A stretch of 31,561 nucleotides of DNA from contig JBGPYB010000038.1 of assembly GCA_041493035.1 (NCBI GenBank), positions 1 to 31,561 on the forward strand. The letters run 5' to 3'. This DNA is from JBGPYB01 sp041493035 (lineage in GTDB: Bacteria > Acidobacteriota > Vicinamibacteria > Fen-336). The notes beneath the pieces are model-generated. The model ran no database searches. It was given only the letters and a program-made list of their open reading frames with translations, and was not told where the DNA came from. The stretch's first letter is position 1, and each line of letters starts with the position of its first letter. Shown in pieces: positions 18,367-29,276 of this stretch. The position numbers and the translations under genes were made by a program.

Positions 18367-18403
18367 CGGCCTGACGGAAGCCCCGGACGCGGGGGGCGAC
18401 CGC

Positions 18404-19344
18404 TCACGGTTCGTGAATCGGCGGGTCCGTCAGAGACGATCCGTCCTCGAGCCGGACCCAGGTCTCGAAGGCTCGCTCTCCTCGCCGCAGACGTATGACT
18501 CGAGCCCCACGAGGGAATCCCTCGCGGCCGTAGGGCGAGAATCCCGTTGCGCGGCCGTAGCAGAGACGGATGCCGTGAAGCTCCCCTTCGAAGTCGTTGA
18601 CGTGGTCGTGGCCGCAGAAGGTTCCCATCACGTCCCCGGCCTCGAGAAGGGCGGCGAAGAAGCCGCTGTTGGCCGACGGGCCGCACACCGGCTCATGCCG
18701 ATGGCCGCGGCATACGGCGGTTCTCCAGACCTCGTCGTATTCCGGGAGCGGGATGTGGAAGAAAGCGAGGGCGGGGAGGGCAGTCTCGTCCCCCGCGGTC
18801 GCGTGCTCGTGTCGGAGCAGCGCTGCGGTCCCCGCGTACCAGTCGATCTGGTCGCGGGCAATCCACGCGTAGTGGCCGATGGCGAGGGCGTTGTAGGCCC
18901 CGGAATCGATGAAGTAGAGAGCCGCCGCCAGACGGTCGCTTTCCGCGGCCAACAATCGCAGCACGTAGTTCCCGACGCCCATGATCTTCTTGGGACCCCG
19001 TTCCGTGAGGCAATGGGGAAACTCGCGCTGGACCTTCAAGAGCGCCGCCCGAGACAAGGCACCTTCGTCGTCGTGGTTTCCAAAGACCGCCGCCCAGGGG
19101 ATCTCGCGGTCCTCGATGGGGGCCACGACCGCTCGATACGCGGCTGCGGGGTCACGGCTCTCCTCGCCGCTCAGGATGTCCCCCGTCAGCGCAACGAGAT
19201 CGGGCCTTTCCGAGTCGAGGGCCAGCTCGATGAGCGCGCGAGATCGCAGGTCCGCGTCGTCTCCGTTCCTCCAGTGGACGTCGGTGAGCTGAACGATCGT
19301 GAAGGTCCCGTCCTCGCGAAAGCGGAGGGGGGACCTCGGGCGCC

Positions 19345-19348
<4 letters not shown>
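18404..19348 (-). CDS. Calcineurin-like metallophosphoesterase
   Basis: It has 314 residues and no signal peptide, so it is probably cytoplasmic. The two-metal phosphoesterase motifs are all present: D23 and H25 in QLTDVHW, D57 in LTGDIL, N91 and H92 in VFGNHDDEG, FFHIPLPEY, and GHDHVNDF. The layout resembles the Dcr2/purple-acid-phosphatase-like branch (VQLTDVHW, PWAAVFGNHDDE, FCGHDHVNDF), members of which cleave phosphomonoesters. The substrate is unknown. The GTG start overlaps the clpA stop (GTGA), so it is coupled to clpA and separated from aat by 37 bases. Its place in an N-degron operon is unexpected. Confidence 0.88.
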
Positions 19349-21630
<2,282 letters not shown>

Positions 21631-21631
21631 G

Positions 21632-21946
21632 CTATGCCTCTTCCATGCTGGCCCGGAGGGGGAAGCCCTGCTCACGGGCCAGGTCGTGAACGAGGGACAC
21701 CTTCGTCTCGCCGATCTCGTGAGTGTAGGCGCCGCAGACGCCGTGTCCCTGGGTGTGGACGTGCATCATGATGCGATGGGCCTCGGCCGGGGACTTATCG
21801 AAGACCGATTCCAGGACTTCGACCACGAACTGCATGGTGGTGTAGTCGTCGTTGTGAAGGAGCACCTTGAAGAGCTGTGGCCGGCGGGTCTTGGCGCGCG
21901 TCTTCTCGGCAATGCTGCTGTCCCCCTTTCGCTCGTCCTGGCCCAC
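21632..21946 (-). CDS. clpS: ATP-dependent Clp protease adaptor ClpS
   Basis: It binds proteins with N-terminal Leu, Phe, Tyr or Trp and hands them to ClpA. It has 104 residues: a flexible charged N-terminal extension (1-23) and the ClpS core. Key pocket residues are N32, D33 and D34 in LLHNDDYTTMQFVVEVL, and H64 in HVHTQGHGVCGAYTHEIGET. The start is GTG at 21946 without an obvious ribosome site. A purine-rich AAAGGGGGA lies inside the first codons, so a slightly later start is possible. It is first of the clpS-clpA-phosphatase-aat-ogt operon. The TAG stop is one base from the clpA start. Confidence 0.96.
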   Translation of the reverse strand: MGQDERKGDSSIAEKTRAKTRRPQLFKVLLHNDDYTTMQFVVEVLESVFDKSPAEAHRIMMHVHTQGHGVCGAYTHEIGETKVSLVHDLAREQGFPLRASMEEA

Positions 21947-22081
21947 AGAGATGATTCTAGAACATTACTGCCTGCCCCTCGGCCGAGGGCCCTCTTCGGA
22001 CGAGCTCGCAGCTCGCCGCCAAGGTTGCCGCGGAAAGGTCCCTGGCAGAGAATGCCGCTACTCGAACAGGAGGGTCATCCG

Positions 22082-22537
22082 ATGAGCTTTCGGTGCTGGA
22101 GCCGCTTCGCAGCCATGTTAATTGCGCTCCACCTCTCCCAGGGTTGCGCGACCACGAAGCCTCCCACTCTCAGAGTGCAAGGTCTCGACTTCGGGAAGGT
22201 CGGAATCACCGGGGTCTCCGTGGACGTCGCCTTCATGGTCAGGAACGTGAACCCCGAGCCTCTCTTCATCGAGCGCTTCGAGTACGAGCTCGACCTGAAC
22301 GGGGCCCGCCTGGGGCGTGGGTTCTACGCCGATCCGGTGCAGATCGAAGGCTTCAAGGAAGAGCGCGTCGTTTCGCGTTTCGACGTTAACTTCCTGAGTC
22401 TGCCGGGCTCGGTGAAAGCGATCCTCGACAGCGACCGCGCCCACGCCCGCGCGCGCGGGACGTTCTACGTTCGAAAGGGCGGCGGCATCGAGTCGCTCCA
22501 CTTCGACAACGACGCCGAGGTTCAGCTCAGGCGATGA
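22082..22537 (+). CDS. LEA14-like (WHy-domain) lipoprotein
   Basis: It has 151 residues. The N-terminal signal ends in the lipobox LSQGC (C22), so the protein is membrane-anchored and probably periplasmic. The rest resembles the water-stress/hypersensitive-response (WHy, LEA_2) domain: VQGLDFGKVGITGVSVDVAF, VRNVNPEPLFIERFEYELDL, and a closing beta strand region. These domains form a small beta sandwich and occur in many bacterial lipoproteins of unknown role. The ATG has AGGAGGG seven bases upstream. The frame continues open far upstream, but that part lies antisense to clpS. It overlaps the sensor kinase start by ATGA, so the two are coupled. Confidence 0.85.
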   Translation: MSFRCWSRFAAMLIALHLSQGCATTKPPTLRVQGLDFGKVGITGVSVDVAFMVRNVNPEPLFIERFEYELDLNGARLGRGFYADPVQIEGFKEERVVSRFDVNFLSLPGSVKAILDSDRAHARARGTFYVRKGGGIESLHFDNDAEVQLRR

Positions 22538-25500
22538 GACGTCGCGGCAACGCGGTGGGGCCTTCCGCCGTCCTCGCGTTGTGCTTTCTCGCCGCGTCGG
22601 CGTGGGCCGAGGGGGAGCGTGGCCTCGACCCGAGCAAGGCCATGACCCAGTACGTCATCGACGTCTGGAACGCCGAGAACGGTCTGCCCCAGAACACCGT
22701 GAATGCGATCCTCCAGACGCGTGACGGCTACGTCTGGTTTGGAACCTACGACGGCCTGGCTCGCTTTGACGGGCTGCGCTTCACCGTCTTCCACAAGGGG
22801 AACACCGAAGCGCTCCGAGACAACGGCGTGCGGTCGCTCTGCGAGGACCGGGACGGCGTCCTGTGGGTCGGGACGAACGGGGGTGGCCTCACGCGCTTCG
22901 CCGACCGGCGCTTCAGTCACTTGTCTCCCGCCCAGGGTCCGGCGAATGACATGTTCTGGGCGCTCCTCGCTGACCCTGACGGAGGCGTATGGGCTGGCAC
23001 CAACGGCGGCACGCTCTACCACGTCAAGGGGGATACCTTCGAAGCCCGTCTCACGAGCGCCTCAGGGGAGTCCATCTACGCCATCCACCGTGACGCGGCG
23101 GGGAACCTCTGGGTCGGGACGCACGGCGGAGGGCTCAAGCGTCTGTCGCCCGACGGGACTTGGACGGTCTATACCACCCGCGAGGGACTGCCGAGCAACT
23201 TCGTCCGAGCCATTCTCGAAGACCAGCCCGGGAGCCTCTGGATCGGCACGTTGGGCGGCGGGCTTGCGCGGCTGAAGGACGGCCATATCACGACCCTCTC
23301 CACGCGCGACGGACTGCCCGATGACGTCGTCTCGGCGCTTCTCCAGGACCGCCAGGGGTCTCTCTGGCTCGCCACGCGACAGGGCCTCGCGCGGTACCGG
23401 AACGGCGTCTTCACGACACTGAACGAGACCCAGGGCTTGTCGAACGACGTCGTCTACTCCCTCTACGAAGACAGCGAGGGGAGCCTGTGGGTGGGGACGG
23501 GCGGTTCAGGAGTGTCGCGGCTTCGGGACGGCAGCGTCATCACGTACGGCGTCCGCGACGGCCTCTCCGACGAGCTCGTCTACCCGATCTTCGAAGACCC
23601 GCAGGGGAGCGTATGGGTGGGGACGAGCCACGGACTCAACCAGTTCCGTGACGGGCGCTGGACGCGCTACACGACGGGGAACGGGCTTTGTCACGACGCC
23701 GTCCGCTCGGTTTGGGGTGGGACCGACGGAGATCTGTGGGTCGGGACTTACGGCGGTGGCCTTTGCCGTCTCCACGAAGGCAAGTGGCAACGCTACACGA
23801 CGAAGGATGGGCTGGCCAACGACAGCATCCGAGCGGTGATCGGCGGTCGCGATGGAAGCATCTGGGTCGGGAGTGTTGGGGGCCTGAGCCGCCTGAACAA
23901 GGGCAAGTGGACGACCTACAGCACCGATGACGGCTTGCCCTCGCGTTCCATCATCAGCCTGATCGAGGATCGTCACGGCACCTTGTGGGTCGGCACCGAT
24001 GGTGGAGGCCTCGCGCGTTTCCGCGGGGTCGAGGGTTTCGACGTCTTCACGCAGAAGGACGGTCTCCCGAGCAACGTGATTCTGGCCCTCCACGAAAGCG
24101 ACGATGGCGCTCTGTGGATCGGCACGAACGGCGGCCTGGCCCGCTTTGCCACGGGGCACACGGCCGCCTTCACGACGCGCGACGGCCTGCCGAGTGACTC
24201 CGTTGCGCAGATCCTCGATGACCGCGACGGGAATCTCTGGATCGGGAGCAACCGCGGCGTCTACCGCCTGCAGAAGCGCGACCTGGAGACTCACGGCCAG
24301 GAAGGTGCGGCGTCGCTACGGCCACTCCTCCTTGGCCGGAGCGACGGGATGCGCACCATCCAGTGCACCGCACCCGCGCAACCCGCGGGCTTTCGGACCC
24401 GCGACGGCCATCTCTGGTTCGCGACCTCCCGCGGCGTCGCGGTGCTCGATCCTCATCGGCTGCGCGTGTTGGCTGCGCCGCCGCCGGTCGTGGTGGAGAC
24501 GGTCGAGGCCGACGATCGTGCCCTTGCCCTCAACGGCGGCGCCGTTGTCCCGCCGGGTACGGCGCGCCTGGCGTTCCGCTACGCGAGCCTCCGCCTCATC
24601 GGTCCGGAGAACGTGCGCTTTCGCTATCGGCTCCAGGGCTTTGACGAGTCCTGGGTGGAGGCCCTGGACAGGCGCGTGGCGTACTACACCGGCCTCGGTC
24701 CGGGAGCGTACACGTTCGAGGTGACTGCCCTCTCGGGCAACGGCGCCTGGAACACCAAGTCGGCTTCCATCGCCGTGGAGATCCGGCCCCATCTCTATCA
24801 GACCGCACCGTTCTATCTGACCGTCGTGCTCGCGGGCGTCGGGCTGGTTGCCGGCACCCATCGTTTGCGCATCGGACGTGTCGAGGCGCGAGAGCGGGAG
24901 CTCGCGCGGCTGGTCGAGGACAGGACGCGAAAGCTCTCCGAGGAGAAGGCCCACGTCGAAGAGGCGCGCGCCGAAGCCGAGCGCCAGAAGCGGATCTCGG
25001 AGGAGGCCAGCGCCCTCAAGACCGAGCTTCTGGGCATCGCGGCCCACGACCTGAAGAACCCCTTGCAGTCGATCATGGGCCTGGCCGAGGTCCTGGCCGG
25101 TCGCGAACAATCGGGGGTTTCCGAGATGGCGGACGTCATCCATCGCTCTTCGCGTCGCATGCTCGCGTTGATCGACCAGCTTCTGGCCACCGCGGCCCTC
25201 GAAGGGAAGGTGGACCTCAGCCTCGCGACCGTCGATCTGGGGGGGCTCGCGGCTTCCGTGATGGAGGATTTCCGGCCGAGGTCCGAGCGGAAGAGGCAGG
25301 TCGTGAGTCTGACGGTGGAGGGGAGTCGTCTCGCTCGCGTCGACGAGGAGCGGATGCGCGAGGTCTTCGAGAACCTCGTGGGGAACGCCGTCAAGTTCAC
25401 GCCTCTCGGGGGCGCCATAAGGTTGAGCGTGCGCGAGGATGGCGAACGGATTTCTTTCGAGGTGGAGGACGAAGGACCGGGTCTGACCCCCGACGACCTC

Positions 25501-25710
25501 CTTCAGCTCTTTGGTCGGTTCCAGCGCCTGTCCGCGCGGCCCACCGGAGGCGAGTCTTCGACCGGCCTCGGCCTCTACATCATCAAGCGCCTCGTCGAGC
25601 AGCACGGCGGTCGCATTCGCGCCGAGAAGGGCGCCCTTGGCCGCGGAGCGAAGTTCGTGGTCGGGGTTCCCCGCGCCGGGGACGCTTCGGCGGAACAAGG
25701 GGTAACCTAG
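22534..25710 (+). CDS. Periplasmic beta-propeller sensor histidine kinase
   Basis: It has 1058 residues. After a signal peptide ending near ASAWA, I count fourteen Reg_prop repeats of the type DG.LW(V/I)GT..GGL.R (about 40-640). That is enough for two seven-bladed propellers in the periplasm. A triple-tyrosine (Y_Y_Y) domain follows (about 680-750, ending in FRYRLQGFDESW and GAYTFEV), then one TM helix (about 760-780), a coiled coil (785-830), HisKA with H838 in IAAHDLKNPLQS, and HATPase_c with NLVGNAVKFTP, DEGPGLTP and STGLGLYI. Unlike the hybrid proteins of Bacteroidetes, it has no receiver or AraC domain, so its regulator must be separate, and none lies adjacent. Relatives often sense polysaccharide breakdown products; the ligand here is unknown. 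Confidence 0.93.
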   Translation: MRRRGNAVGPSAVLALCFLAASAWAEGERGLDPSKAMTQYVIDVWNAENGLPQNTVNAILQTRDGYVWFGTYDGLARFDGLRFTVFHKGNTEALRDNGVRSLCEDRDGVLWVGTNGGGLTRFADRRFSHLSPAQGPANDMFWALLADPDGGVWAGTNGGTLYHVKGDTFEARLTSASGESIYAIHRDAAGNLWVGTHGGGLKRLSPDGTWTVYTTREGLPSNFVRAILEDQPGSLWIGTLGGGLARLKDGHITTLSTRDGLPDDVVSALLQDRQGSLWLATRQGLARYRNGVFTTLNETQGLSNDVVYSLYEDSEGSLWVGTGGSGVSRLRDGSVITYGVRDGLSDELVYPIFEDPQGSVWVGTSHGLNQFRDGRWTRYTTGNGLCHDAVRSVWGGTDGDLWVGTYGGGLCRLHEGKWQRYTTKDGLANDSIRAVIGGRDGSIWVGSVGGLSRLNKGKWTTYSTDDGLPSRSIISLIEDRHGTLWVGTDGGGLARFRGVEGFDVFTQKDGLPSNVILALHESDDGALWIGTNGGLARFATGHTAAFTTRDGLPSDSVAQILDDRDGNLWIGSNRGVYRLQKRDLETHGQEGAASLRPLLLGRSDGMRTIQCTAPAQPAGFRTRDGHLWFATSRGVAVLDPHRLRVLAAPPPVVVETVEADDRALALNGGAVVPPGTARLAFRYASLRLIGPENVRFRYRLQGFDESWVEALDRRVAYYTGLGPGAYTFEVTALSGNGAWNTKSASIAVEIRPHLYQTAPFYLTVVLAGVGLVAGTHRLRIGRVEARERELARLVEDRTRKLSEEKAHVEEARAEAERQKRISEEASALKTELLGIAAHDLKNPLQSIMGLAEVLAGREQSGVSEMADVIHRSSRRMLALIDQLLATAALEGKVDLSLATVDLGGLAASVMEDFRPRSERKRQVVSLTVEGSRLARVDEERMREVFENLVGNAVKFTPLGGAIRLSVREDGERISFEVEDEGPGLTPDDLLQLFGRFQRLSARPTGGESSTGLGLYIIKRLVEQHGGRIRAEKGALGRGAKFVVGVPRAGDASAEQGVT

Positions 25711-25716
25711 AGATCG

Positions 25717-26949
25717 ATGGTCAAAGTCGCGACGGTCGATGCGATCCGTAGTCACTTCCCAGCCCTCGAGCGTCGCCACGCTGGCGCTCCGGTGGCCTAT
25801 TTCGACGGCCCCGGAGGCACCCAGGTGCCGCGGGTCGTGGCGGATGCCGTGGCGGACTACCTGCTCCACCACAACGCGAACACGCACTGGGCATACCCCA
25901 CGAGCCTCGAGACCGATGCGGCGCTCTCCCGAGCGCGGGGCGCCATGGCGGACTACCTGAACGGCGCTCCCGACGAGATCGTCTTCGGCGCCAACATGAC
26001 GTCACTCACCTTCCACCTTGGGCGTGCGCTTGGGCGCTCATGGGGGAGCGGCGACGAGATCGTGGTGACCGAGCTCGACCACCACGCCAACGCCGACACG
26101 TGGCGTGCCCTCGCGACCGAGCGGGGCGTGACGGTTCGGACGGTGCGGATGAGACCCGAGGTCGGACAGCTCGACGAGGAAGACCTGTTCGCAGCGCTCA
26201 CGCCGCGGACGAAGCTGCTGGCCATCGGGGCCGCCTCCAACGCCCTGGGGACGATCAACGACCTTCGTCGAGCCATCGAACGCGCCCATGCGGTGGGGGC
26301 GCTGGTCTTCGTCGACGCAGTGCACTACGCGGCTCACGCGGCGGTCGACGTTGCGGCACTGGGGTGCGACTTCCTCGCGTGCTCGGCCTACAAGTTCTAC
26401 GGGCCTCACGTGGGTGTCTTGTGGGGACGCCGTTCCCTGATCGAGGCTATGGCGGCTCCCAAGCTGGCCCCGGCGAGCGATGCTTCTCCCGAGTGCCTCG
26501 AGACGGGCACGCAAAACCACGAGGGGATCGTGGGAGCGGGCGCTGCCGTGGACTTCATCGCCTCCCTTGCGGGCGAGGGCGAAGCGAGGCGGTCGCGCCT
26601 CGTGGCTGTAATGGAGGAACTGCACTCGCGGGGGCATCTCCTTCTCCACCGGCTCTGGACGGGGCTTCAGGCGATTCCCGGCGTCTGCCTCTACGGCCCG
26701 CCGCCCACCGCGCCACGCACCCCTACGGTCTCGTTCGTGGTCACGAATCGGCCGTCGAGAGAAGTGGCCGAAGGGCTCGCGACCCGAGGCGTCTTCGCGT
26801 CGAACGGCGACTTCTATGCCACCACCGCCGTGCGTCGGTTGGGTCATGGGGCCGACGGCCTGGTGCGTGCGGGCTGCGCGGCATACACCACGGCGGACGA
26901 GATCGATCGACTCATCGACGGTGTTCAGGACATCGCTCGAGGGCGATGA
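25717..26949 (+). CDS. Class-V aminotransferase / cysteine desulfurase-like PLP protein
   Basis: It has 410 residues and fold-type I PLP features: VAYFDGPGGTQVP at the N-terminus, HHANADTW, GAASNALGTINDL, FVDAVHYAAHAAVDV, and the PLP lysine K226 in ACSAYKFYGPHVGVLWG. ETGTQNHEGIVGAGAAVDF is typical of the VC1184-like subfamily annotated as cysteine desulfurase-like. In SufS/CsdA a catalytic Cys lies in an RxGHHCA loop near the C-terminus. Here the corresponding loop reads FASNGDFYATTA and has no Cys, so sulfur transfer from cysteine is unlikely and the reaction is unknown. It follows the sensor kinase by six bases but may not share its function. Confidence 0.88.
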   Translation: MVKVATVDAIRSHFPALERRHAGAPVAYFDGPGGTQVPRVVADAVADYLLHHNANTHWAYPTSLETDAALSRARGAMADYLNGAPDEIVFGANMTSLTFHLGRALGRSWGSGDEIVVTELDHHANADTWRALATERGVTVRTVRMRPEVGQLDEEDLFAALTPRTKLLAIGAASNALGTINDLRRAIERAHAVGALVFVDAVHYAAHAAVDVAALGCDFLACSAYKFYGPHVGVLWGRRSLIEAMAAPKLAPASDASPECLETGTQNHEGIVGAGAAVDFIASLAGEGEARRSRLVAVMEELHSRGHLLLHRLWTGLQAIPGVCLYGPPPTAPRTPTVSFVVTNRPSREVAEGLATRGVFASNGDFYATTAVRRLGHGADGLVRAGCAAYTTADEIDRLIDGVQDIARGR

Positions 26950-26950
26950 G

Positions 26951-27601
26951 TCAGCCGCGCACCAGCCCGATCGGACAGGAGACGCCCGTGCCTCCGAGGC
27001 CGCAGTAGCCTCCCGGGTTCTTGGAGAGGTACTGCTGGTGGTACTCCTCCGCGTAGTAGAACGGCGGCGCGGCCGCGATCTCCGTGGTGATCGAGCCGTG
27101 GCCCGCGGTCGTCAGCGCCTCCTGGAAACTGTCGCGCGACCCCGTCGCGGCTCTTTGTTGCGCTTCGTCGTGGGTGTAGAGGGCCGACCGATATTGCGTG
27201 CCCACGTCGTTCCCCTGGCGCATTCCCTGGGTTGGATCGTGGTGTTCCCAGAACACGCGAAGGATCTCCTCGTAGCCGATACGGGCCGGGTTGAAAGCCA
27301 CCAGGACGGCTTCGGTGTGTCCCGTCCACCCGGAGCAGACCTCCTCATACGTGGGGTTCGGAGTCTGGCCTCCGGCATAACCCACGGCGGTCGTGTAGAC
27401 ACCGGAAGTCTTCCAGAACACGCGCTCGGCGCCCCAGAAGCAACCCATGCCAAAGACGGCCGTCTGCATCCCGGGAAACGGGGGGGCGAGCGGCGTCCCC
27501 AGGACGTGATGACGCGCCGGGAGCGGCATCGCCTGCTCCCGGCCGGGGAGAGCGTCCTTCGCTGAAGGGAGAACCAGCTTGCTCGGATCCTTGAACCGCA
27601 T
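26951..27601 (-). CDS. msrA: Peptide-methionine (S)-S-oxide reductase
   Basis: It repairs oxidised methionine (S-sulfoxide) using thioredoxin. The catalytic Cys is C54 in FGMGCFWGAER. Resolving cysteines are probably C200 and C209 in GGYCGLGGTGVSCPIG, as in E. coli-type MsrA. GYAGG, CSGWTGHTEAV, FWEHHDPTQG and QYRSALY are family blocks. I chose the ATG at 27601, because the N-terminus from there (MRFKDPSKLVLPSAKDALPG) resembles the extended E. coli-like form. A GTG at 27649 would add 16 residues without family resemblance. There is no clear ribosome site. Its stop is one base from the stop of the convergent PLP gene. Confidence 0.95.
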   Translation of the reverse strand: MRFKDPSKLVLPSAKDALPGREQAMPLPARHHVLGTPLAPPFPGMQTAVFGMGCFWGAERVFWKTSGVYTTAVGYAGGQTPNPTYEEVCSGWTGHTEAVLVAFNPARIGYEEILRVFWEHHDPTQGMRQGNDVGTQYRSALYTHDEAQQRAATGSRDSFQEALTTAGHGSITTEIAAAPPFYYAEEYHQQYLSKNPGGYCGLGGTGVSCPIGLVRG

Positions 27602-27640
27602 GAAAACAGGATAGCGCAACCGGCCCTCCAGATTCCCCGC

Positions 27641-27668
27641 TTGACTCACTTTGACAACCTACGACAAT
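27641..27668 (+). promoter_or_regulatory. Tandem TTGAC boxes and possible promoter for a leaderless gene
   Basis: TTGACT (27641-27646) and TTGACA (27651-27656) are direct repeats exactly one helical turn apart. The first pairs with GACAAT (27663-27668) at 16 bases, a fair sigma-70-like match. Transcription would then begin at about the ATG at 27674, giving a leaderless message, which fits the lack of a ribosome site there. The repeats could also be an operator in this 72-base divergent gap. Confidence 0.3.
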
Positions 27669-27673
27669 GCGTC

Positions 27674-28144
27674 ATGGCCTCTTTTGAAAAGTGCCCCAAT
27701 TGTGGTGCGCCTCTCGAATCGTCTCCGGACGGAAGGAGCGTTCAATGCGGCTACTGCGGTGCGGGCGACAGCCGAGCCGTCGATCCGGTCCGTCTCGTCG
27801 CCTCGCTCCGAGCCGAGACCCACTCCCTCGACCAGCTCTTCGAGAGCTTGGCTCTGCGCTTCACCAGCGAGCTTCCCGAGCTGACCCGCGTCGAGACGAG
27901 CGGCGGGTTCCTGTCGTCGAAGCGAGTGGACGCCTTCGAGATCACGTTCCCGAATTGCCTCTTCAGGATGAAGCGGGGGAGCGGACGGATCGTCGCTGAG
28001 ACCTCGGAAATCGTGCGAGGGATCACCCTCAAGACGGAGCTGGTCGCCGCCGACGCTTGGCTGCGTGCGCTCTGCGAGGCCCTCTCGGATCACGCCAACT
28101 CGAACGCAGCCACCCTTGACGCTCTCCGCCGGATCAGCGGCTAG
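27674..28144 (+). CDS. Small zinc-ribbon protein of unknown function
   Basis: It has 156 residues. The N-terminus is a CxxC...CxxC zinc ribbon (C7, C10, C25, C28; CPNCGAPLE and VQCGYCGAG). The rest has an alpha/beta pattern (FEITFPNCLFRMKRGSGRIV, then ITLKTELVAADAWLRALCEA) that I do not recognise. There is no signal peptide. The ATG chosen puts the ribbon at the very start, as is usual for such proteins. A TTG at 27641 would add 11 residues and would lie inside the promoter-like region. Its TAG stop interlocks with that of the convergent GYF protein in CTAG (28141-28144). Confidence 0.7.
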   Translation: MASFEKCPNCGAPLESSPDGRSVQCGYCGAGDSRAVDPVRLVASLRAETHSLDQLFESLALRFTSELPELTRVETSGGFLSSKRVDAFEITFPNCLFRMKRGSGRIVAETSEIVRGITLKTELVAADAWLRALCEALSDHANSNAATLDALRRISG

Positions 28145-29136
28145 AAGCTTCCCTTCACGTCGTTCAGCGTGAGCGATAGCCCCGGCACGGCGCCTGGAGT
28201 GTCGGAGGGCGTCGCGGGGCGGGTCACGATCGCGGTCCCCACCGCGAAGTACTCGATGATGTGGCTTCCCCAGCCGTGGCTGGCCTCCTTGATGTTCACG
28301 CCCACGATCCCCTCGGCCTTCAGCTTCCGGGCCTCGTGCTGCATCCGCTCCATGGCCAGCTCGCGCGCGTCGTAGAGCGCCTGGGTGTAGTTTTCCATCT
28401 CGACGTTCGTGGACGCCGTCTTGAAGAACTGCCGTAGCGTCTGGTGTGCCACGTGGTAGACGCAGTTGCCCATGACGAGGCCGACGGGGGCGTAGCCCAT
28501 GGAGCGCAGCACATAGAGGTCCTGGCCGGAAAGGTCGCTCGTGAAGGGCTTGCCATCGGGAGTGCGATGGCTATTGCCGTCGGCGCTCTTGACCGCGGTG
28601 CCGATCGCGAGGAATTCCGCGAGGTTCTCTCCCCATTCGTAGCGCCCCACCTCCAGTCGGACGCCCACGACGCCGTCGGCGCCCAGGGCATCGGACTCGG
28701 CCTCCATCCGGGTCATCGCGAGGTCGCGGGCGTGGTACATCGCCTGGGATAGGACGCCCATCTCCTGGTTCTGGTTCCACTGGCTCTGCTGGTAGCCGAT
28801 GTGATAGATCGACGAGCCGACGACGAGGCCGAGGGGCTCGAACCCCGCCTTTTTCACGAGAAGGAACTCGTTCACCGAGAGGTCGCTCGTGAAGAGCCGG
28901 GCCTGCCCTCCTCCGCCGACCATCTCGCGCATCCGCTCCGAGGCGTGCTGCGGGAGGTCCTTGGCGCCGGCGAGCGCCGCCACCTTCGGAAGGGTGTTGG
29001 CGGCCACCCACGACGCCTGGCCCTCCGTCCAGACCTGGACGTCGGGAGGGAGTTTCTTGCTCCTTATGAGGCCCAGAATCGCGTCGAAATCGATGGGCCC
29101 CTTCTGGGCCTCTCCGTCCATGTAGTACCAGGTCAT
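28141..29136 (-). CDS. GYF-like domain plus two YbjQ-type domains
   Basis: It has 331 residues and no signal peptide or TM segment. Residues 1-50 are a GYF_2/DUF4339-type domain (MTWYYMDGEAQKGPIDFDAI, WTEGQASWV), often a peptide-binding adaptor. Two homologous halves follow, 81-183 and 198-305. Each starts FTSDLS, contains GLV(V/M)G..(I/V)YH(I/V), a long helix with (H/D)AR(D/E)LAM.RM, (A/G)(D/E)G(V/I)VGV, and ends in (L/F)A(I/V)GTA(I/V). This is the YbjQ/UPF0145 fold, sometimes called heavy-metal-binding, which normally forms a pentamer of single domains. The role is unknown. The ATG is preceded by GAGGTGATC, a long ribosome-site match. A frame extending to 29286 has no family resemblance upstream of it. 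Confidence 0.85.
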   Translation of the reverse strand: MTWYYMDGEAQKGPIDFDAILGLIRSKKLPPDVQVWTEGQASWVAANTLPKVAALAGAKDLPQHASERMREMVGGGGQARLFTSDLSVNEFLLVKKAGFEPLGLVVGSSIYHIGYQQSQWNQNQEMGVLSQAMYHARDLAMTRMEAESDALGADGVVGVRLEVGRYEWGENLAEFLAIGTAVKSADGNSHRTPDGKPFTSDLSGQDLYVLRSMGYAPVGLVMGNCVYHVAHQTLRQFFKTASTNVEMENYTQALYDARELAMERMQHEARKLKAEGIVGVNIKEASHGWGSHIIEYFAVGTAIVTRPATPSDTPGAVPGLSLTLNDVKGSF

Positions 29137-29276
29137 CGGATCACCTCGTGGCGCCGCTGGCGCATGAGAAGCGAAGGATACTCCAGGCCTGGCGCACGCG
29201 CGCAACAACGAGGGTCTCCATCTTAGTTCTGGGCGCTGGCCGCCGCCGCGCCCACGTGCCAGAATCCAGAGATCCC

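Noticed and set aside
21955..21962. TTCTAGAA palindrome upstream of clpS, resembling the GTTCCTGGAAC site near acs
   Set aside because: It is only eight bases, with different spacing and no matching -35 element; chance is a sufficient explanation.
22534..24290. DNA-level tandem repeat inside the sensor kinase
   Set aside because: The repetition reflects the propeller motif at protein level; the DNA copies have diverged and are not a recent repeat or CRISPR array.
24316..25887. A 523-codon minus-strand frame over the sensor kinase
   Set aside because: It is a shadow of the HisKA/HATPase coding region with no start context or motif of its own.
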